Below are positions 57,585 through 64,000 of a stretch of 64,000 bases of DNA, piece after piece. The stretch covers positions 127,781,784 to 127,845,783 of the forward strand of contig NC_072893.1 in NCBI RefSeq assembly GCF_027943255.1, read 5' to 3'. The DNA comes from Anastrepha obliqua. Its lineage: Eukaryota > Arthropoda > Insecta > Diptera > Tephritidae. Under the pieces are notes generated by a model that was not told where the DNA came from, did no database searches, and saw nothing but the letters and a program-made list of their open reading frames with translations. The translations under genes were made by a program, and so were the position numbers. Each line of letters begins with the position of its first letter. Position 1 is the stretch's first letter.

Positions 57585-58694
57585 TATATTACACTTTTAT
57601 TGCTTTCAAAAATATTACACCTGTCTACATGACAATAATTAATTTCTTTAAATATTTGTAATATTTGGAAAGTTCAGTGATACTCGTACTGTGAGGTCAT
57701 TGCTCTACAGAATCATTTAGGAATATGTAACTATTTTTTTAAATATTTACTGCACATGAGTACATGAGCATAATTCTTATTATAACAATACAAAAGGACA
57801 GATAACTCAAGTAGGAAATTTTAACATATTGAGGGTAAAATTTTTATCAAATTATATACACACTTAAACAAATAGTAGGCAAATGAAGGGATCAAAGCGA
57901 ATTTATTACGGGTGATGGCATCTGCCCAGCTGATTTTTTCGCCGTAGATATGAATAACGTCAAAATTATTTGTTTTGTTTACATATGTGCGTTTACTTTG
58001 TCCTTTGTGTGCATTGAGAATGTGAGAAAAAAAAACATGAAAATGTATTGGGCTTGGCTCTCTCCCTGTCAATTGTCTGCCGCCGCCATATTAATTAATC
58101 TTTTGCTGTTAAATTGTGGTGAAACAATTTCTGCGGTGCATTTCGCAGACAGGTTCTGTTCCTTGCCAAGGAACGGGCCAAGACTTAAGTTTCTGTAGTA
58201 AATCAATATTTGGAAATATGTGTCTATGAAGGCACATTGGACACAAGAATGATAAAATACTATTCTGTGTATTGAACTGGTAGTAGCAGTAGAATAAAAA
58301 AAAAAAGAGTAATGTATTTTTTTTTTTTGCGTTTGAATGTTGAATGTTAAAATCTATAAACAAAGATCGTTAGTTTAGAACTATTTAAACAAAAAATTTG
58401 ACTCCAAATAAATAGATGAAACCCAGCTGCTCCACTGATACTACTTGCTCACTTGTGCCTTGGTTTTAATATTATTTAATTGTATTATATGGCAATTGTA
58501 TTTACTCGTTTCCTTGTTTGTGCAAATCTCCATATTAGACTACCACTATTGTGAACGTATAGTTTTCAACTCACAGCTGATTTTGTTTTGTTTATATGTA
58601 TGAACATTGTTTCTTTTGCATTATGTGATTTGTTTTGGATACGTGCGTTGCACTTAATTAGTTGCAACGAAATTCTTGGCGTATAAAGCGTATA
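57585..58694. other. Non-coding DNA upstream of Sirt4
   Basis: The region must include the Sirt4 promoter. No core element stands out. The frames at 57821-58198 are not convincing. Confidence 0.35.
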
Positions 58695-59691
58695 ATGCGT
58701 TTTAATCAAGTACAGAGATTTCATCTTTCCTTCAACCAATGGGCTGCAAAACAACAATATGTTCCTAAACATAATCCAGTGCTGGAGAAGGATATCAAAC
58801 GGTTGGAAGATTTCCTTATGTCAAAACCCAATATAGTTGTACTAACAGGCGCAGGCATTTCAACAGAGTCTGGTAGGCATAAACATAAATTACTTCAGAA
58901 TATACGCATTACAAAAAATACCCAATTGATCGACGTAAATACTGCCAGGCATTCCCGACTACCGTTCTGAGGGAGTTGGTTTATACGCGCGCACGAACCA
59001 CAAACCCATACAACATATGGAATTTGTACGCTCCGCTGACGTGCGTCAACGATATTGGGCGCGAAATTTTGTAGGATGGCCAGTTTTTTCAGCAACAGAG
59101 CCCAATCGCACCCATCATGCGTTGGCGCGTTTCGAACTCGAAGGACGTATACAGGCTGTAGTAACACAAAATGTTGACCGGCTGCATACGAAAGCTGGCA
59201 GTCGCAATGTTGTAGAATTGCATGGCAGCGGTTATGTGGTCAAATGTTTATCGTGCGACTATCGCATTGATCGACATGGATTTCAGGACATTCTTAACAC
59301 CCTAAATCCTGAATTTCGTGATGCACCCGATATGATTCGGCCGGATGGTGATGTGGAAATACCACCTGAGTACATAGCTAACTTTCGCATACCATCATGC
59401 CCAATATGTGATGGTCACATGAAACCCGAAATTGTATTCTTTGGTGATAATGTTCCAAAGCAGCGACTCGAACGCATTGCGGAGATGATTTATAACGCCG
59501 ATGGGCTGTTGGTACTCGGTTCGAGTTTGCTGGTATTTTCTGGCTATCGAATGGTACTGCAAACAAAAGACCTCAATTTGCCTTTGGCTATCGTAAATAT
59601 TGGCGAGACACGTGCTGATCATTTGGCAGATTTGAAGCTGGCCGCCAAATGCGGTGATGTGTTACCGAAATTGTTTAATTTTAAAAAATAA
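58695..59691 (+). CDS. Sirt4: Sirtuin 4, mitochondrial
   Basis: Two exons (58695-58872 and 58949-59691) around a 76-bp GT-AG intron give 306 residues. The intron splits the Gly of ESGIPDYRS. Sirtuins are NAD-dependent deacylases; SIRT4 is the mitochondrial member acting in amino-acid and fatty-acid metabolism. Visible are VVLTGAGIS (48-56, NAD-binding Gly-rich loop), TQNVDRLH (132-139), the catalytic His in VELHGSG (His151), and a zinc site of two Cys pairs (159/162 and 210/213). GSSLLVFSGYR follows (250-260), a sirtuin 4-class block. The basic N-terminus with few acids (MRFNQVQRFHLSFNQ) fits a mitochondrial presequence. The ATG at 58695 is the first ATG in frame. The gene converges with the debranching enzyme, 489 bp apart. 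Confidence 0.96.
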
Positions 59692-60180
59692 TATGGATAT
59701 GTAGATAAAGTAAATATGTGGCAATATATTGTTAAATATTTTATTTGATTTTAATTAAAAGGTGTTTGAGATATCTATCAACTTATCTTGGTTATAAAAT
59801 ACCTAAGGCGTATTCATTAAAGGTGGTGGCACTAAACCAACAACAATATTTTGTACGTTGGATTGTCAAAGAAAAGTATTGGCAAAGTAGAAAAGAAAGA
59901 ATAAATTCTCTTTTGTTTCATTCTGGGCTGACAGCCACATAAACACCGCGAAAGAAAAAAATAAACCAGCTGATTTACCGATACCGCCTTTAATAGATTC
60001 GCCTTGTAAAATACCCATTTGCAGTCAAAATTGCTTCATGATTGAAATCATTAAAATATTACATGTTATACTTTTTTAATTTAAAAAAGTTGTAAGATCA
60101 TACACTTTGAACATCGCTAGTAGGCCAGTTCTCACACGATAATTTAACTCTATCGCTATGTACTATTATCAATTCTGCTC
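59692..60180. other. Convergent intergenic region
   Basis: This is the 3' regions of Sirt4 (plus) and the debranching enzyme (minus). Candidate plus-strand poly-A signals are ATTAAA at 59754-59759 and AATAAA at 59900-59905. ATTAAA on the minus strand lies near 60075. Confidence 0.5.
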
Positions 60181-61896
60181 TCATTCATCTTCTTTGCTTT
60201 CATTCATATATAAGCTCTGATTTCGTCGCTTGAATTTCTTGACAGGTGGTTTCACATTCAAAGCGTTCATTTCACTATCCACCTCGTTTACATTCTCGGG
60301 CGCTTTATCTTCCTTTTCTGCCTCATCAGCAGAACTATTACCTAGATGCAGTTCATCAGAATTTATTTTTTCCTGAAATTCACCCTCTGCACCATCTATC
60401 TCCGAAATGGGTTTGGGCAAATTCAGACTACTACTGGTTTTTCGCTTGAAAGGACTAATTTGCCGCGGTGATGGCGCATCACCAGTACTGCTTGACATAT
60501 TTAAGCTCGACTGCTCCGTTTGAACGGACGTTGCAGAATCGTTGAACTCTGTGTCAGTGCTTTCATTCAACGCACTGGAATAGCTAAGCTCTTGTCCACC
60601 AATTATTAGCGCTAGACTTACGGGATCATCAATACCTAAAGCGTCGCAGAATTGTTGAGTCTGTGGATTAATTACCGCTTTAGGCTGCGTCGTATAGCCA
60701 TTACTGGATTCGCTAGCATTGTAGGGCTCAACTGTGCGTACGAAATTATTGGGCACAAATAAGTCTGAAGCAAACTTGTTGCGTACATGTTCCATTTCAT
60801 CGGTTGTTGGTTTAAAGTTATAACGTTCAGTACTTGCTGCATTATGTGGACCCGGTAGATAGTATTTTGCACTCTTCACGTTGGTTAAATTATTAGTTAA
60901 ATAGAGAATTGTCAACCATTCAGGATCATATTCCAAACGTATATCACCCTCGGAAACTGGAGTTTCAATATCAAGCAACTGCAAAAAACGACGTTTTGGC
61001 AAACACTTGTCCAAGGCAAGAAATTTGGTAACACGCCCTTCACTGTCTTCACTCGTTGCTTTTTTCCTTAAACTAAGATTTTCATAACTACTTTCGGGAA
61101 CTTCTCTGCTTTCATCCAATTCATCATGCGTCACCAAAGCAGCGAATTTGCAATGCAAATGTGCAGCAAACCAGTATTTCGGTTTAAGCAATTTGAGCAA
61201 ATCTTCACAAGGCCTACTCCCAAGCTGGCCTTTATCCATTTCGTCACGGAAATGAGGTTTGAAGCGAGCTAATTGCGATTTATTGCCATAGTTGTAAACG
61301 CCACGGGGCCAATCGTGTGACATAAATATGTCGATTGAATCAGAGAGTTGTTTCAGGCGGAACACTTCGAGCTGGCGAACATGGTAGACACTTGTACGAG
61401 TGGCGTCGGTATAGGGGGCGAATTCGTATCGCCCACGCAAATAGTCGTGGCCTTTATAAATACCGGACAGGCCTGCAATGCGGATGCCATTTACTTTTAC
61501 TACGCCAGCATATCCCAGGTAGTATATATTCGGCGCTACCCAGCCGCCGTACGGTAGTTCCTGCAGATGATTGGATGCTTCATGATTACCACCTATAAAT
61601 AACGTAAGTATTGGCGCAACTAGCTCACCACTGTAGTATCTGTAAAATAGTATACATATAAATATAAATAAATAAATATTGTGCTTGCACGAAACTCACT
61701 TATAGAATGAGCACATATCCAAATATTTTTGTGGGACAGCCATTGTCTGCAAATCCTCCAAATTACGTGTAGCCTGGAAGTCGCCACAGCAAAGTAACAA
61801 ATCCACTTTGACGCCCTCCTCATTTTCAATGCTCTGTATTGTTTCATAAATTTTTTCCAGCTCACCGTGAGCACAACCTTCGACAGCAATTTTCAT
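60181..61896 (-). CDS. ldbr: RNA lariat debranching enzyme (DBR1)
   Basis: Two exons (61896-61700 and 61639-60181) with a 60-bp intron give 551 residues. The enzyme cleaves the 2'-5' branch of excised intron lariats in the nucleus. The metallophosphoesterase motifs lie at the family's usual positions: Cys8 and His10 ([12 protein letters not shown]), Asp39 ([10 protein letters not shown]), Asn84-His85 (GGNHEA), His174 (SHDWPRG), His226 and His228 (AAHLHCKF). Residue 9 is Ala where most relatives have Cys. The C-terminal 200 residues are acidic and Ser-rich, ending in a basic KKFKRRN patch that may be a nuclear signal. The start at 61896 is the first ATG before the motif. It is divergent from the RMND1 gene. 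Confidence 0.97.
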
Positions 61897-62227
61897 ATTC
61901 ACTTAATCAAAAATGCTGCGCTTTATTAAAAAAATATATTGTAACAATCACCAAAAGATTATTATTAAAAACGAAACAATTTGTTACCATGACACTAACG
62001 GCACTATGCTATTTTCACACAAAAATTATAATTCACAGCTTTTGGCGTGCTGTTCACAATGAATCGCAATACATAAAATACTAAACTGTTTTTTTTTTTA
62101 TTTAAGTTGCCAATAACTGAACATACATACGCAATCATCTGTTAGTTGAAAGCCGGCTGTGAAATTCTGTGTGGATTATGAAATTAAAATATCACTTATA
62201 TTAAATATCACAGTGAATTCTAATAAT
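61897..62227. promoter_or_regulatory. Bidirectional promoter region (ldbr / RMND1)
   Basis: The 331 bp between two divergent start codons must hold both promoters. It is AT-rich, with no TATA box at a clear spacing. This is compatible with housekeeping transcription. Confidence 0.55.
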
Positions 62228-63451
62228 ATGAACTTTGCGCGACTTATATTTGCCAGAAGTGCTGGTGGCACATCTTTCACGCAGAAACTGACTGGTGTAT
62301 TTTATCGGCAAATTACATGCAGCAATATTAAGCATGCCTCACAAAAGCCTCTGACGCAATTTGAATTGAAACTTCCAACACCATTAACACATAGTCGAAA
62401 GGCGGCACAACAGGCTACTGTTGGTGCTTCACTTGCTCAAGTTTTAAAAAAGCGTACCGTTCGCAAGAAGTGGGATGGCCATGGCTTTGAGGACTTGTCC
62501 GCTGAGGGATTTTTCAACGTTACTGCTTTTACTACTGCCGAAGAATATGATTTGGAGGCACTGATGAAAGGTTTAAACGAACAAAATTTGTACACTGTTA
62601 AGAAATATTTCTCTACAGACAATCTTGGGGCGGAACAGGATGTGTTATATGCGACTGCGAAATATCCAGTAGGTGAGGAAGCTCGCGATATAATTTTCTT
62701 CCGCGAAGGATCAGTAGTATTGTGGAACTTCAATGAAATTGAAACAAATAATTTACTATCGTTTTTGCGACCGTACGAGAAGGACCAATATTTAAGTCCA
62801 CTAGTCCGTGGCGAAAGCGAGGTAATGCCGTATATGTACATACCTTCCACCGCAGTTGATGTTGAAGGTGATATCGTGTCTGCATCAGATACGGAAGTGG
62901 CACGTGCTTTCTTCTACAATGGAAAATTTTTCCTCGCATCAGAGGGTGATAATTTTCTACAAAAGTACACATTCTCCAATGCAATGGCAACCTCAATTAA
63001 ACTTGGTATGTGGGAAGCTATGCTCGAACGCTACATTGATTCAATCGAATATCTAACAGATGATTTAAAACGAGGGCGACGCATACGAATGTCACGCGCC
63101 GAGGTGCTGCGCAAAACAGGAGAACTTTTTGCTTTGCGACACGAAATCAATTTGGCGTCGGATTTGTTGGATACGCCAGATTTCTATTGGGATCGCGAAG
63201 AGTTGGAAAAATTGTACCTACAAGTGTGTTCTTACTTTAGTATTTCGCGGCGGACGAAAGTTATGAATGAAAAGATAAATCACTGCGTCGAGTTGGCTGA
63301 ATTAATCTCGCACAATTTGAATGACGCACATCATATTCGTTTGGAATGGATGATTATTATACTGATTATGGTAGAAGTTGGGTTCGAAACAGTACACTAT
63401 ATGGACCGTTTTTATAACAAAGATGAAGAGGATGCAGCCCTATCACATTGA
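62228..63451 (+). CDS. RMND1: RMND1-type mitochondrial protein (DUF155 family)
   Basis: A single exon of 407 residues. RMND1 is a mitochondrial inner-membrane protein needed for mitochondrial translation. The N-terminus (MNFARLIFARSAGGTSFTQ) is basic and hydroxylated, like a presequence. The DUF155/RMD1 core runs from about residue 95 to 350, with FFNVTAFTTAEEYDLEAL, EARDIIFFREGSVVLWN, GESEVMPYMYIP and IKLGMWEAMLERYIDSIE. Near the C-terminus RLEWMIIILIMVEVGFE forms the single membrane segment. The ATG at 62228 is chosen because upstream in-frame sequence has no ATG. Poly-A signal 87 nt after the stop. Confidence 0.93.
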   Translation: MNFARLIFARSAGGTSFTQKLTGVFYRQITCSNIKHASQKPLTQFELKLPTPLTHSRKAAQQATVGASLAQVLKKRTVRKKWDGHGFEDLSAEGFFNVTAFTTAEEYDLEALMKGLNEQNLYTVKKYFSTDNLGAEQDVLYATAKYPVGEEARDIIFFREGSVVLWNFNEIETNNLLSFLRPYEKDQYLSPLVRGESEVMPYMYIPSTAVDVEGDIVSASDTEVARAFFYNGKFFLASEGDNFLQKYTFSNAMATSIKLGMWEAMLERYIDSIEYLTDDLKRGRRIRMSRAEVLRKTGELFALRHEINLASDLLDTPDFYWDREELEKLYLQVCSYFSISRRTKVMNEKINHCVELAELISHNLNDAHHIRLEWMIIILIMVEVGFETVHYMDRFYNKDEEDAALSH

Positions 63452-63537
63452 AATGCATGAACAGGGGTTGAGAGGGGCTGATCAAGAGAATGCATTTAGC
63501 CGAACATGAAAGAGTGTTTAATATATTTCGGTAGGCA

Positions 63538-63543
63538 AATAAA
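63538..63543 (+). terminator. Poly-A signal AATAAA
   Basis: The canonical hexamer lies 87 nt downstream of the RMND1 stop, followed by a T-rich stretch. Confidence 0.7.
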
Positions 63544-63592
63544 GTTTTTCCATATTCATAAAACTAGTTTTTGTAACGGTAAGACTTACCAG

Positions 63593-63655
63593 ACGGCCTC
63601 CGTAGCCGAATGAGTTGGTGCGTGACTACCATATCCAATTCATAGAGAGAACGTT
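63593..63655 (+). mobile_element. SINE head fragment
   Basis: It begins ACGGCCTCCGTAGCCGAATG and continues TTGGTGCGTGACTACCAT to AGAGAGAACG, which are the first 60 bp of the SINE at 5041-5350. It is cut off before the B-box. Confidence 0.75.
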
Positions 63656-63879
63656 TCGCCATAAGGATTTGTTTACAAGTTTAAATGAAAATAAGTTAAT
63701 AGTGCAAATAGTATCAAATAGCTGAGCGAACTTCCTCGAGTTGAACAGAACTAGAATGAAATTTACATGAAAAACCAAAGAAGAAGCCCCAAATTTTTCG
63801 TTTAATTCAAATTTTAAAATATTATGTGCGGGGTACTTCTGTAAGAGAGATAACGTTGGCGAAGTAAATTGGTTTATAT

Positions 63880-64000
63880 AGGGTGGGCCATTTAAAATTT
63901 ACTTTTTGAATCGGCTTTAAAAAAAGACTAATCAATGTTTTTTCAAACTTTTTGTTTTATTTTGAAGATTGAACATTGTCATTTATGAATGAAAAATAAT
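63880..64000. mobile_element. Left end of a mariner-type element, cut by the window
   Basis: TATATAGGGTGGGCCATTTA followed by AAATTTACTTTTTGAATC has the look of a mariner terminal repeat next to TA. The rest of the element would lie beyond 64000, so this cannot be confirmed here. Confidence 0.4.

Overview
This window looks like nuclear DNA of a higher fly, most probably a tephritid fruit fly. The genes are single-copy eukaryotic genes with GT-AG introns and insect-like proteins. The intergenic DNA is AT-rich and dotted with (CATA/TATG)n microsatellites. Tc1/mariner, pogo, hAT-like, I-type LINE and tRNA-derived SINE elements are dense. The family assignment to Tephritidae is inference from element types and overall look.

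Genes. Five conserved genes are supported. (1) A 95-nt first coding exon of phosphorylase kinase gamma lies on the minus strand at 30443-30537; no later exon is visible in the 30 kb downstream of it. (2) Septin 1 (minus, 41309-55748) has five coding exons, including an 18-nt first exon separated from the rest by a 12.4-kb intron full of transposons. (3) Sirt4 (plus, 58695-59691) has two exons. (4) The RNA lariat debranching enzyme (minus, 60181-61896) has two exons and converges on Sirt4. (5) An RMND1/DUF155 mitochondrial protein (plus, 62228-63451) is a single exon, divergent from the debranching enzyme across 331 bp. Genes 3-5 form a compact block at the right end. They are housekeeping genes that are not obviously part of one pathway, although Sirt4 and RMND1 are both mitochondrial.

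Layout. 1-30 kb holds no confident gene. It contains a decayed RNase H fragment, two short internally deleted mariner derivatives, a full tRNA-derived SINE, two CAA-tailed retroposons, mariner relics, two Tc1 elements (13320-14955 nearly intact; 16836-18240 dead), a hAT-like foldback element (23999-24803) and a 2-kb near-perfect palindrome (24933-26919). 30-41 kb holds the PhK-gamma exon, another RNase H relic, and a Tc1 element split by a 5'-truncated I-type LINE with a 10-bp target duplication. 41-56 kb is Septin 1; its introns carry SINEs, TTAA-flanked elements, a mariner (D37D), a pogo deletion derivative and a second copy of the hAT-like foldback element. At 56.7-57.6 kb is a different 8-bp-TSD element that shares a 96-bp repeat module with the other two.

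Most unusual structure: a 96-bp GC-rich tandem module found inside three non-autonomous elements of two different terminal-repeat families, and a 2-kb palindrome with about 890-bp arms. Reciprocal nesting of a SINE and a TTAA element, and repeated loss of the transposase core with retention of both protein ends, are also notable. No CRISPR array, rRNA or true tRNA gene was seen.
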